64,000 bases of DNA from Caprimulgus europaeus (lineage: Eukaryota; Chordata; Aves; Caprimulgiformes; Caprimulgidae): positions 8,504,501 through 8,568,500 of the forward strand of contig OU015541.1 in NCBI GenBank assembly GCA_907165065.1, read 5' to 3'. Below the pieces are notes generated by a model. That model did no database searches. It saw only the letters and a list, made by a program, of their open reading frames with translations, and had not been told where the DNA came from. Position numbers and translations under genes: made by a program. This document shows positions 12,501-24,500 of the stretch, piece after piece. The number at the start of each line of letters is the position of its first letter. The stretch's first letter is position 1.

Positions 12501-15196
12501 GTGGGATTAGAAATGATACAAACAAGCAATTCTCATTCAAATATGCCCAAGGGAAGAAGGTTATGAGGACATTCCTCTTTGTGTAGACCACTTGTTCTTG
12601 TTCCAAATAAATATAAAGAATCCAAGAAACAGAGTGTCTTTTGTAGAAGGGCTCACAGCATCAAGTACTTGATGAATCAAGCACTTCACAGAAGCAGCAT
12701 AAAATTCTGGGAACTTGAGATACAAGAAAAAGCACCTGAAAGATCACAAATAGAACAGCTACTTTAAGTTCAAAATACTACTATTTAGTAGCATTTTTAA
12801 CAAGCAATTATTTTAGTACAAGAAGCACAGTGAATTTTATGCTCATAGGGGACAGTTTTGTCTCTGCCTGCAGCAAGACCTGCAGAGCTCCACACTCACC
12901 ACTGCTACAGCATGGAAGTTGTCCTGTAATTGCATATACTGGCAGAACACAAAACTTGCTTTGCTGCTGCTTTATTTCCTATTTCTACTTATGTAGAAAC
13001 TGTTTTAACCTTCTTCTAAGTACAGGAAAAAGACGGTGCCACAAGATTCAAATCAGATTCGATAATCTCTTAACAGCTGGTGAGACAGTGGATCCTCCTC
13101 ATCACCCATCTCCTCACCCTCAGTGCTGAAGGTGACTTTTTGCCCCCAGAGCCATGTGTTCCCACAGCATCCACAACAACCAAGAGTCAACACAACTACA
13201 GAAATACTTAAAGGCCCAGATCCTAACACAGAAGGAAACAAGACATCCTAGATACACAGTGGAAATTCACTTCAGTCCCTAACAATGGAACCAGGCCTTC
13301 AATGTAGGTATCAGTACTTAAGTAAATCCAATACGAGATCAATGCTGGATTCAGAAGAAAGGTTTTATTCTCTCTCTACTTTCTTCCATGAAAGAAATGC
13401 TCAACTAAGAAGCAAGGCTGTTCAAATATTTTTTTCATTCCAAAGGTTAAAAAATCAGCAACTAATTAAAGCACATCTTCAGTATCAGGGATACCAAAAA
13501 AAGTTCTGCTTAGAAATATATTACAATCTATCCCACCAACAAGGACAGGTAGCAGACAGCAAGAGAGAGCATGTTAAAAACAAAAGCCACCAAAAAAAAA
13601 CCAAACCAACAACACATGATTTGGAGGGAATCACATTTGACTTAGTGCTGATGATAAAATATTTTGAGTTGAAAAATATAGACAGACTCTAGCTACAAAA
13701 TTTAAAAACACAAGTATCTTAAGTAAGCCACAAGTAGATGCCCTTTACCATCTTCTTACCCCACCACTTATGAATGCAAAACCAATAACTTATGCAAATA
13801 ATGTGTTTGTCAGTCCATATTCTAGGACAAAGAATTATGCAAGCTGAAAGCATGTGGAAACAGAACCTACAGAATTAGAAATAAGAAAAAAATGAATTAA
13901 AAACCTTTCCAAATGTTTCATATTAAGCTAGCTCATCTTCCTTCCCAACAAGGACACCAGAGTTTTCACTGCTGTCCTTATGAACCTTTTTTCTTCAACA
14001 TAGAAAGCACAAACCCAATTTGAAAGTAGATCAGCTATCACTATTAGCAGAATCATATGACTTTCCAAGAGTCACTTTTATCAGTTTTTCTTAGTATAAC
14101 ATGACAGGCAAGCTGTCGAACCTCAAGCTGTGTTTTGCGTGGGTGAGAGAAAAAGCACATCTAAATTCACAGGGTTTGGTGGAAACTGAATTGGCATTTG
14201 CACTCCACAACCTACAAAGTGAACACGCAAAGGCATTCTGATGCTGCAGCACAGTGCCTCTCCCAGCCCAACCAGCAAGGGCATGTCTACTGGCACCAGA
14301 AAGGTAAACACAAAAATGTTTCTTGTGCAAATCAACATGAAACAAGTTGACCAATGACTAAAAAACCCCTCCATATCTCAATGGTAAGTGCTGTAAACAT
14401 CAAAGCTTACAGATCAGATCAAGTTTACATTACTCTGAACACTGCAGAGAATCTTGTTTCCACATTTTCACAACTTTGCTTCTTTTAGGAAAAAATGCAC
14501 ACAGTGTTCACGAGGCTGCTCTCCTCTGACAGTGATGCTGTACACACTTTCACAGAGGTGCAGACACAAATATTCCAGTCTAATCATTCTAGTCTAGATC
14601 AGTATTTTTAAAATAACAAAGTTTTAGATTTCTGTAATTCTGTAAAATGTCTGAACACTGACAGCACTTCAGATCAGCACTGAAGATGACACAAAACCTT
14701 AGGCAATCTTCTAACATTTGTCTTGTATCTCAGTTTATACTAATATTTTTCCAAATCAGTATTCCAGAAATAAGTAAAATTAAGTAGAGTTTAATATGAA
14801 ATCCTACACTCAGGAACATTCTCAGTAACCACTCCAGCTAAAGTGTTTGGGGTTTTTTGTTAGCTTTATGGCACAATATTAAATTTTCAAGTATTTATCC
14901 ATTTGTTGTTAATAAGCCTCCCACACAACTCACATTTTGAGAAACTTTCACTCTATGCAGAGATCTTATCCATTCTGCTGCTGGACAACAGACCTCTGGT
15001 TTTAAAAGAGGAGAATTAAAAAAAAAAGCTCTCTAACACTTTACTGAATACAAATTTCATTTTGCATATGGGGAGACTAAAGAAAAAACTAGTTTGTCTG
15101 ACTATGAGAAAACAAATTCAGTGGCTTATCTGGTGACTGAAACAACCCACCCAATTCTCACATTCCCTGGAGTACAAGCGATAGCATGACTTCAAG

Positions 15197-15245
15197 TTTT
15201 TATCCCTTTTTATAGATTTTTTTATCCCTTTTTATAGATTTTTTT
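15197..15245. repeat. Tandem repeat, 22-bp unit, about two copies
   Basis: A unit containing TATCCCTTTTTATAGATT begins at 15201 and recurs at 15223, running into a poly-T stretch. It looks like replication slippage next to a T-rich tract in PTPN1 intron 1. Confidence 0.85.
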
Positions 15246-18200
15246 TTTCTTTCTTTTGTTTATAAACTCTCCTTCCTGCTGCATTTTTTTTAATTAAAAG
15301 ATGCCCATTTTGAATCACACATTAATTCTGAATTTTAAGGAATCGGTATCCTCAGATATTTAATGAGGCTAAATTCACCATCCAAATAGAATATTATGTC
15401 ATACTATTAACACTGATCTAAAACCTGAGAATTCATATGTTTGCAAGAAAGTAGCAATGATATTTCAGTGTAAACCACAGCTTAGAAAGTCTCAGATAAA
15501 GAGAACTCTTGGAGAAAGTCCATTTGCAAAGCAAGTATTACAAGAAAAGATTCCATTTTAATGTTAAGTATAGGATGAACTGTTAATTCAAATCTACCCA
15601 GAATACTTAGAAAGTTATTTTAGTTTCAAAAATACTTGGTCTACCACTACCACATTTTATTCTCTACTTATAAGGGCTATTTCTATTTGAATTTAACATC
15701 ATTTGGCATGTGGCCAAAACTGCATTCTCCTTAACTGTCAGGTTTCCTTCTACATATGCACCCTTATAGCAGACAGACAAAGAGGAATAAATAACATGTG
15801 GAAGAACACACTAAAATTTTCTGAAGGTCCTCAGAAGCAGGTGCAGCACTGTCTGCACGTTGTATGATTTCTAGATTTTTAGCAAATTATATCCCCTTAA
15901 CAGTAAGCCACAACAGGCTCCATTTTCCAATGTTCTACCTACAGCAACACTATCCCAGAAGATCTGGATTCAAGTACTTACATTTTAAACTCTGGAGTCT
16001 GAAAAACAAGCAAAACTAAGCAGCTCAGTTGCTCCACAGAATGGGACTTACACAATCTCACACTTGCCATCAGTAGACACAGTTGGTCTTGACATGAAAA
16101 CATCAGTAGTGTAACTAACCAATGCAGCAGAGCCCCTGAAACATCTCAGCAGCACAGAACACACTGTCACCTGCAACTGAAAGTCAACTCTGGTTTTCAC
16201 AGAGAGGATACGACTTTGCAAGCCACAGAGTCTCAGCTACGTTAGCCTCTCCCACACTTGTATCAAGATTCAGTGGCTGCACAGCACTGGAAAACATGGA
16301 ATATCCTTAGCTGCACTGAAGGAAAAAAAGAGACTCCCTGCAACTATCAGTTCTAAACTGGCTTTCCATAACCAGAGCCAATTAAGCTAAACCTCAAATG
16401 AATCAACATAGCATGAATTAAGAAGTGGCAAGGCATGCATGCAGAGACCTGCATTTTCAAGTAGCAAGAACTGGCAGAATAAAGCACAAAGGTGCATTTA
16501 TAGTAAGTCATGCTCATGCCACAATTTATCTGCTGCAAAGAAGTTTGAAGTTGTTCAGCAGTAGAGCAAAAAGCCAACCCAGATGCTTACAGACTGCAGC
16601 AGCACAAAGCCTGACCTCTCACTGCAGCTTATAAACTGAAAACACCAGTAGAACTTCCTGTTCATTTACTTTAAATACACAACACAACCACACTATTGTA
16701 AGTCTACAGGGTCAACCATTTCACAGTTTACTTTCAACATTAAAATCCATCTACATATTCTACAAGTATTTTTCCAGAGACAGTGAATACATAAAAAACT
16801 TCCCATGCCATTTCTCTCTGGACAGAGAGATATCCAAAATGCCCACAATAGCTTTCTCTTTTCCTCCCATGATCTGGGTAAAGCTGATTAATTTTTATAA
16901 TTTATAGTATTTTAGTTTAGCTTAGAGAAGAGGTTTGGGGGAAAAAAGTAACATTCACATTAATACTAATATTAGTATTTTTAAAACCCTGAAAAATTAA
17001 TAAAGAAACTGAGAACAGTTTTGTGTCTCTTCTTACAGGCTCCAAACCAAACTGTATCCAGCTTCCCAGAGCACACACAGCAGTACAGTTAGATCTGTTT
17101 TCAGTATAGTCACTTCCAAACATATTTTACAATCTAGATTATATCCAATTCTTTCTTATTTTATATTCTACTGACTATAAAAATTAGAAAAGAGTCAACA
17201 TTTTAGTTTAATTTTGCTGCCTTCACATGGAAAACTCTCTGAGCTGTCCCATTGATGTTTCTGTAAAACCAAGTGTCAGCTCTGCCTCCATCCATATTGT
17301 GTGGGATTCCCAGTTGAATGGTAGATCAGTAAATAACTCAGGAGTATCTTTATTGTTACTGATAAGCACATCAAAGTTAACATCATTAGCCAACATACTA
17401 AAGTCAACACATCTAGTTTATATAAACACAAGAAGCAACTCTACCTGTATTTGAGGGTTGTGTTTTTAAGATAATATCTCATTCTATCACCATGTGTAAG
17501 AAGTTAGAAACTAAAATAGCTCCTAAAATTCTGAAAGACTTCTGCATATAAAAATACTATGAAAATCTGATATTGCACTCACTGTGAGCAAATGAAAATT
17601 CAATGTTCCTTTGATATTCTGGAAAACTCTTTTTCTCCCCTACTCTAACAGCAAGCCTAAATTGTGCTTTTCTTAGCTTTGGGCTATTGCTTTTTTGTTG
17701 TGACAATGCTAGAGTGAATGCTTTTCATTCCTATTGATACTTCTAATGATATTTATGCAGGGTGTGCATTGTTCACTTACCCTTAAGCATCTGTTTTCTG
17801 TTGCATACCTTTAACACAGTATCCCACTGCAAAACTCACATTTAATCTGCTGTCCATTTTCCTTTAATTTATTGTTTTATGGAAGAGGACTTCAATTTGA
17901 ATGGGCATTTCTCATGCTTAGACCAGGTCTCATTTTATTAGTTATCTTCTAAGTATGTTTCTCTAGAATACAAGCAACAGACAGAACCAGACCAGTCCTT
18001 TTTATCTACTGGGTCTCTGAAAAATCTTTACAAGATCTCACGGATAGGTCTTGAAGCAAGTAAATCTAGATGAACATAAGGGACAGTAACAGCCATTAAA
18101 AAAAAAAGGCAACAAAACCAAAACCAACAAAAACCAACAGAATACTGAGAACTTCATCAGTGTTCACCTTGCTTTCACCAGCTACAGCAGAGAATAGTTC

Positions 18201-20732
18201 CACTACACATGCAGTGCCCAAGACATGATTGTCACAAAATCACCTACACAAGGTCTTTATTTTGAAATGTTTTTGTCTCCATCCTGTGATTATTTACGCT
18301 TAAAAAGAATATATATATAAATCTACATTTTATTCTTTCACAACTGTACTATTATCATAGCTGAACATAGCTTCCCCTTGTCCAAAAAAAAAAAAAGCTT
18401 GGACAATTTTAACCCTTCAGAGTCACGTGGCACCCAGACAAGTCTCCTTGTAGCCATCCTTCCAATCAGCTTCACCTCCCTGCAGCATTCATAACTCATC
18501 CCCTAGATGCTGTGCAGTTCTGTATCTCTAGGTAATAGATTTAGCCAAGAAACAAGAGGAAGTGACTGTTGGTAAATTGCATTATGCTTCACTCAGAATA
18601 CTAGTGAACATTTTGTGATTTTAGGAGATACAGCCGTAACACCTCAATACCATAAACCTATGGTACAATTACGTTGGGGGAAGACTTTTTCTTTACCAAT
18701 AACACACATTTTTCTACTCACTCCATTCTTCAGGCAAAGACTGGTATTTGTAGGAAAACTGTACTGTTAATGTCACAGTCCAGACATCAAAAGCACGGAT
18801 TATAGTGAAGTACATTGTTCTTTCAGATGTAGATGATCTGCCAATACCATTTTCAACAGCTGATATTTAAAAGCAGGATGCAGTTGAGAAACTGAGCCAC
18901 ATGACATAGATGCATGTATTACTAATCAATTTTAAGGGAAAAAGAAAGAGGCAAAAACCCCATGGCTCGTGCTTGTCAATAGTTGGATGCAAATCAAAGA
19001 TCACTATAGTAATTTTTTTTTTTAGTTGAATTTTATTCCTCAATCAAACCTCATGCTGTGCCACCATCTGAGCAGGCTACTGAGGCACATCATTCAAAGA
19101 AAGGACAAAAATATCACTGAATGCTGATCCCACATTGAAAATATGCCACAGTCCTTCATTCTCCTTACATATTTCACTTCTGTAATTAAATTGTACACAT
19201 AGAAATATACCATCTCCATGACAGAGCTGTAATGCTCAAAATCATTTGCTAAGCACTAAGCCTGCAGCATACCAAATTGTCAAGAACAGTTTAGCAAAAA
19301 CATAACGTCATAGATGCACATGACTTTCAACTGATACAGTTAGCAAGCACTGAAACTGCAGGAAATGAAATATTCTAACAAAAAATGGACCTTCTGAAAA
19401 GCATGGTCAAAAATTCATGCTTATTCTCCAACTGCCAAGCAACAGGAGATGTTCATCCTGCAAGCTACTACTTTTACAACTTGCCTGCTGTGATTCTCAC
19501 TGGAGTTCATTTATTTCACTTTTAGAAAGCCCCACTCCTTTTAAATGTCAATTCCCAGAAAAATTCATAGTGAAAGGGAAGCAAAGCTCGACTTCTAGGT
19601 TGCAAATAAAAACTTGAAACTCATTAGTTTATGCAATACACCAGCTTAAACATTCAAATGGATGTTACAGTAACGCTGCTTGATCTGACTGAACACATCA
19701 GCCCAACCATTCAGGTACTTAATCTTCTCTTTAAACTTCATTTTGGATAAATGCACAAAGAACTTTTCTAAAGACAAAAGCCCTAATTTCTCTTGCTTGT
19801 AATGTGGGAAGCTGGATCCAGTTGGCAAATATTCTTACCAGCATTCTTGTTTGCTACACAAGGTCTCTAAAATGGCACAGAAAAAAATCTACATGCAGTA
19901 AACGAAATAATAAAAAATAGTACCAGATAAATGCACACATCTTACTAACAAGCTGTTTTCAGGGTCTGTTCTATTATTAAAGTGACTGAACAGCTAGGTG
20001 CATTCAATGCTGCCCGTCACTGTTTTTCTGAAAAAATAGAAATGAAAAAAAACCCCAAGCCACGACGCTTGGATTTATTTTCTGAAGGTGAGGAAAGGGG
20101 CAGCTTTTAAAGGCAGCTGAGAATCCGTGTCCCTGCTTAGCTGCAAGCAGAAGCCGGAGCGAGCACAAGAGCGCGCCTGAGGGCTCTGGCAGAGGAAGCT
20201 CCTTCCAGGCTGGCTCCGCAGCGGGGGAGCTGCCTCGCTCCTGCCCCGGGCAGACCCGCCGAGGCGCGGGAGCCCAGCGGGACGCCCCCGCCCCGCCGCG
20301 AGTGGGGTGCCCGTGGCACGGCCGTGCCGCCGCGGGGGTGGCGGTGCCCGACACTCCCCGCCCACCCGAGCCCTGTGGAGAAGGAGGTGAGAGGGGCTTC
20401 GCTGCGTCGGGGGAGAGGCGCTCCCCCGGGGGGGTAGAGCGGGGCCTCCCTCTGTCCCCTCAGCGCCGGGCGAAAGGGGAAGGAGGGCACTGCGGAGCGG
20501 CGGGCCGGCCCGCAGCCTGTTGCGGGAGGGTAAGCGGGGAAGGGAAAGCTCCGAGCCGGGGTGAGGGGAGGCGGATGGGCAGCGCTCTCCCCGCAGGGCC
20601 TGGGCAGCTGGGGCGCACACACACCGCGGGGGCTGAACCAGGCGGCAGCAGGGGGAGAGGGTGAGGGAAGCGGCGCTCCCCGCCTCAGCGCCGGGGCTGG
20701 GGGCAGAGCCGGGCCAGGCGGCTGCCCCTCAC

Positions 20733-20795
20733 CTGGTAGATGGCGGCCCAGCTGGAGGCCTGGTCGAGCCGGTGGAACTCCTTCTCGATCTCCAT
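20733..20795 (-). CDS. PTPN1: PTPN1 (PTP1B) exon 1, coding part
   Basis: This is the first coding exon of protein tyrosine phosphatase non-receptor type 1. PTP1B is an ER-anchored enzyme of about 430 residues that removes phosphate from tyrosines of the insulin receptor, JAK2 and other kinases. Read on the minus strand, it gives 21 residues, MEIEKEFHRLDQASSWAAIYQ (one more than can be compared loosely: the WAAIYQ end is shared with human PTP1B, and from memory the chicken protein differs at one residue). The ATG at 20795 sits in a full Kozak context (CCCACCATGG). The exon ends CAG followed by GTGAGG, a consensus donor, in phase 0 after the Gln codon, the same boundary as in human. The phosphatase domain, with its HCSAGIGRSG active site, is encoded by later exons that lie to the left of this window. 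The exon lies within a CpG island. The next coding residues should begin DIRHEASDFP, and I did not find them here. Identification is near certain from the peptide plus splice site. Confidence 0.95.
20738..20747 (+). promoter_or_regulatory. YY1-type site inside PTPN1 exon 1
   Basis: AGATGGCGGC on the plus strand is a close match to the YY1 consensus AANATGGCGGC. YY1 sites are often placed just downstream of transcription starts in TATA-less promoters. Here the same bases encode Ala-Ala-Ile-Tyr of PTP1B on the other strand, so coding and regulatory constraint may overlap. Binding is inferred only. Confidence 0.35.
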
Positions 20796-20900
20796 GGTGG
20801 GGACGCCGCGCCAGGCCTCACCCCCCAGCGCCGCTCCCGCCCGCTGCTCCGGCAGCTCCGGCTCCAGCTGCTCCCGAGGCCGCGGCTGCCTGCTCTGCAT
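20796..20900 (-). other. PTPN1: PTPN1 5' UTR with an in-frame upstream ATG
   Basis: An ATG at 20900-20898 is in frame with the PTPN1 start and open through to it, which would add 35 residues. The extension is rich in Arg, Pro, Glu and Gln and has no signal-peptide character. The upstream start has G at -3 and C at +4, a moderate context and weaker than the Kozak-perfect start at 20795. An in-frame TAG lies ten codons further upstream (20928-20930), so the extension is a closed unit. Known PTP1B proteins start at the MEIEKEF or MEMEKEF methionine, so this segment is most simply 5' UTR. A leaky extended isoform is possible if transcription starts above 20900. Confidence 0.4.
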
Positions 20901-21070
20901 GTCACCCCTCCCTTCTCCCCGCCGGAACTACGCAGCCCGCCCCGGCGACGCGACGTCCGGGGCGGCCCGCAGCCGCGGGGCGGCGGGAGAGGGGGCGTGC
21001 GGCTCCAGTGGGGTGTAACGGGGGAAGCGGGCGCGGGCTGTGAGGCCGCTGCCCGCCCGTATCAGGCGGC

Positions 21071-21082
21071 GGGGGCGGGGGG
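21071..21082. promoter_or_regulatory. GC box (Sp1/KLF/EGR-type)
   Basis: A run with a GGGGGCGGGG core lies about 280 bp upstream of the PTPN1 ATG. Sp-family and Egr-1 factors have been reported to act on the mammalian PTPN1 promoter, and both bind this kind of site. Function here is inferred from the motif and position only. Confidence 0.5.
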
Positions 21083-21172
21083 CAGCACCTTCTCCCCCCG
21101 GAGGTGCGGGGTCCGGCCGTCCCCTCGGCCCCCTCAGGCGACGGTCTGTCAGAGCTCCTGTCGGTGGCAAAC

Positions 21173-21180
21173 GGGGCGGG
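21173..21180. promoter_or_regulatory. GC box (Sp1-type)
   Basis: A GGGGCGGG core lies about 380 bp upstream of the PTPN1 ATG and is the second clear GC box in the island. Binding is inferred from the motif. Confidence 0.4.
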
Positions 21181-21540
21181 CTCGGGTGCCTCTTCCCCCT
21201 CAGCACCCGTGCAGCCACCCCAGCCGTCCCGCCCGGGGCCGCACCGACAGGTAGGGCGGCCCTGGCAGGGCTGAGGGGCCGCAGGTGGCAGCGGGTGTCC
21301 CGGCTTGGTGACGAGATCCCGCTGGGGAGGCAGCAGACGGAGCCGTTGGTTGTAGCTCTCCGGGCCCCAGGCTGGCGGCTTGTGTTTTCTGAGCCGGGAG
21401 GGAGTGATCGAGTCACGTTTTCAAGCTCTTCGTCTGCGGCAAGAGGGCCAGGAATTTTTGAAAGATCTCCCGCGGCCATGAGGATGCGGAGGAGGGGCCG
21501 TGAGGGGAGCGGCCGCCTGGCAGCAGGGCCCTGACCTGGC

Positions 21541-24500
21541 AGTGCAGGGTACTTGGGTGTGTGTGCTCACTTCAGAGGTGGGGAAGGAAACTGCGTTCTC
21601 TCTCGCTGTACTCAGAAGATGGAGAGTTTATTTTTTGCTCTTACACGTTCAGTCTGCAGAATGAAATGTATTTCTGTCAGTTGTGCCATATCCTTTGATT
21701 TAAAGGAATGTGTGATGTGACAAGCTCCAAATGGAGCCTGATCCTTGGCTCTTGGCTTAGTGCTCTGAAATGGCAATTACTATCAAGGTGCTGCAGTCCT
21801 ACCCCAGGAGGTAAACATTTGTCCTTCTGCCCCATGCTTCTCATAAGGTGATGCTGAATTAAGTTTAAGTGTAAACATGTCATATTAGAGAGCCAACATC
21901 TTTCTTCCTGCACTTCAAGAGCAGATGTTCCAAACATATGGATATAGTTATCCCATGTGTAATGCTAAAGCACACTTTGTTTCCAAAGTGAGGAATTTTA
22001 CTCTTCATGTCAGCCAGCTTCTGTTTGTTAGATTACTGTTTCTTGGGCTTCTAGAGCATACTACTACTTCTGAGGACTGGCGCAGGCTTGGCATACCTGG
22101 TATCTCTGCAGCATGAACACTGACCCAAAATAAGGTTGTGGGTTTGTAGGATCAATGTTTTCCATGGTGAATTTGATTATAAATACCCTAAGCACAGCAT
22201 GGACTGAAGGCACCAAGAGTGGTAGAGCTCTCAACAGGCAAGGTGTATCAATGTCGCTGAAGGCAGAAGCATTTCATAGCTTAGCCGCAGCCCTTGCATC
22301 ACTTCGCTGTTCCTGCTGGAGGAAGCTTTTCCATTGCTTTTCCTAATCATTCTACCACGCACTCTGTGGAAGAGGCTCCATTTCAGTGTTCAGCCCCAGC
22401 ATGCTACCCTGATCAAGACTTGCTTATTAGGCTACTTAAGTGCAAATGGGTGCTCTCTGAGAAGACTAGTCAGAAATGTGAGCTGAGGGGCCCAGAATTT
22501 TGGGGGAGGGTTAATGGTGACACCCACAGTAAAGGCAACCTGGAGAAAGCATCTTAATAGGATAAATTACTTAACCTGGGTAAACAATGAAACTTTAGTC
22601 AGCTGCTGCATGTATCATATAGAGTAACAAATCTAACAGCTTTGCTGCTTTGCCATTTCCCTGTTATTTCAGGGTCACAAATTATGAATGTATGTGGAGA
22701 GTCTTGCTGTATTTCAGTGATTCCATACTGTGACATGAGTCTTTATAATGTCACCAAAGAGCAGTTCCTGTGGATGGCCATTTTTCATGCAGGCATAAGG
22801 CTGATCCTACCTAGAAGAGGTCAAAGCTTGTGATGCTATGGGTTAATTCAACTGCGTACTGCAGTGCACAAGCATTTTATAAAGGAAGATACCATACACT
22901 CTTTCATGCTTATGTCACCTGGATGAGTGTAATAAATCAAATCAGTACAAGTTCTTCAGTCAATGATTTGTCAGCAATATATTCTGCTAAGTGTGTCCTG
23001 TTGTCACTGAAATAATCACTTTGAATGACAGAAACTCATATATTGCCCTGAACAAATTGATACTCAGCTGAAGATTTCACGGAGTTATCCAGAAAAGAGA
23101 TTGCAAAAATTGCCAGTGTATCTTACATTTCTTAATAAATCTCTGTCTGTCACAGTTGGAATATGTGTGGCCAGTAACATCTTAAAATGTGCCAGTCTGG
23201 TTCAATGAATGACTATTAAATAACTGGAATTTTGGAGGGGTTATGCTACATTATAAATATTTACTTTTACCTATCTGTGCTGATATAAAAGAAGGAAGAA
23301 ACAATTTGCAGCAGTGATACTCATCATGACTCCTATTCCATAAAAGCACAGCTAATTGGTGCATGGTGCATTTTGGCTTTTTTTTACATACAATTTGAGC
23401 AATAGTCCATGCAATGACATCCATAATTAAAAACTGAGACCCTTAGAATATGCAGTTAGATAATAGTTTATGTCAAATAATAAGCTTAATTTCTTTGGCA
23501 CATCGTGGTCCTACAGCAATGTAAAGGGCACACAGGGCACCTTATGGGACCATCAAGTGCATCCTGAAGGTGAGAATTCTGAAATTCCTTCTGCTGACTC
23601 GGGGAGAGCACCCCACCTTTTTATATGTGACAGTTACAGGGGTTTGTAGTAATTTTTATTTGTCCTCTAATATGCATTAGGCACTAGCTACCGACAGAAC
23701 AATGTGAAACAGCCTGGCCTTGAGTTTAAAAATGAACATTAGCAGAACAATGAAACTAACTCTGTTATTTTTAATTCATCTGAAACCCATAAAATGACCT
23801 ATTCAGTCTAATCATGTTAAAGTCTCTAATTTGCCTTTCTGCTAACAATACTCAGCATTTTGAGATGACCTAGTTAGAAACAGCCAATGCCATAAATCTC
23901 CATTACAGTGTCTGAAAACATGATACATGTTGTTCCTTCACTGTTTCATTTTTGAATGCAGCTCTGTAGTTCCATTGAGCCGGTTCTAGCAGGCTGCATC
24001 TCCAGCCTACAGCTGGGAAGCTTCTCATGCACACTGAACTCACTTCATGCTACTGCACTGTACAAACTGGTATCTCTGTTCAGCAGAAATATAATCTTGT
24101 GTGAAACAGAGCTCAGACTTGGATCCTGTAATACCTCCTTTTGGTGTTAGATCTTTTAGACATTGCTGCTTGTGATTTTCTCTTTTGTTGTAGTTAAGCA
24201 TTCAGCATTGTTACTGGAGAAAGTCCAGTTCTGTCTTGGTTTTCCTCTCGCTGATGTTACAACATCACGCAGGGCTCTAATGATTCACGTTGTACCGTGG
24301 CTACTTTGAGCTACCTGTGATTTTGTGAGCAAAATCCAGTGCAATTGGACATTGTCATGTAGTATAGGCTGGGTTGCTTCTGGTTTTGTTCTGATGTTAG
24401 CATCAGTTTTAAGGTGATAAAATTAGTCTTGATTTATATTACTGTACGCAAGACCAGGATCAAGCCTGGTATATTCTAACTTGCTGTGATTTTTGTGCTA

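Larger units (their letters stand above)
1..20732 (-). other. PTPN1: PTPN1 intron 1 (partial, 3' end beyond window)
   Basis: Everything left of the exon 1 donor is read as intron 1, which is also long in mammals. I looked on the minus strand for the expected exon 2 peptide and for recognisable PTPN1 coding sequence and saw none. The sequence is AT-rich and low in CpG, with low-complexity runs near 271-306, 2131-2162 and 2626-2642 and tandem duplications near 8.2 and 15.2 kb. One CpG-dense open segment lies at 9306-9581. No LINE, LTR or tRNA is recognisable. Open frames of up to 135 codons (13285-13692 plus strand, 4582-4956 minus strand) match no family I know and are treated as chance. Confidence 0.8.
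20150..21540. promoter_or_regulatory. CpG island promoter of PTPN1
   Basis: About 1.4 kb of GC-rich, CpG-dense sequence stands out sharply from the AT-rich DNA on both sides. It covers PTPN1 exon 1, the start of intron 1 and the upstream region. There is no TATA box near the gene start. The segment carries GC boxes, a GACGTC core at 20952-20957 and a YY1-type site. This is the usual layout of a broadly expressed, TATA-less vertebrate promoter with dispersed start sites. The long open frames on both strands here come from the low stop-codon content of GC-rich DNA and are not genes. The edges are judged by eye and uncertain by about 50 bp. Confidence 0.9.

Noticed and set aside
13285-13692. 135-codon plus-strand frame
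   Set aside because: Within the range expected by chance in 64 kb of AT-rich DNA. No family, no splice signals and a low-complexity Lys-rich end.
20561-21479. Long open frames on both strands within the CpG island (160, 197, 183 codons)
   Set aside because: GC-rich DNA has few stop codons, all frames are open together, and the peptides are Pro/Arg/Gly/Ala-rich composition with no motifs. Only the PTPN1 exon has protein-family support.
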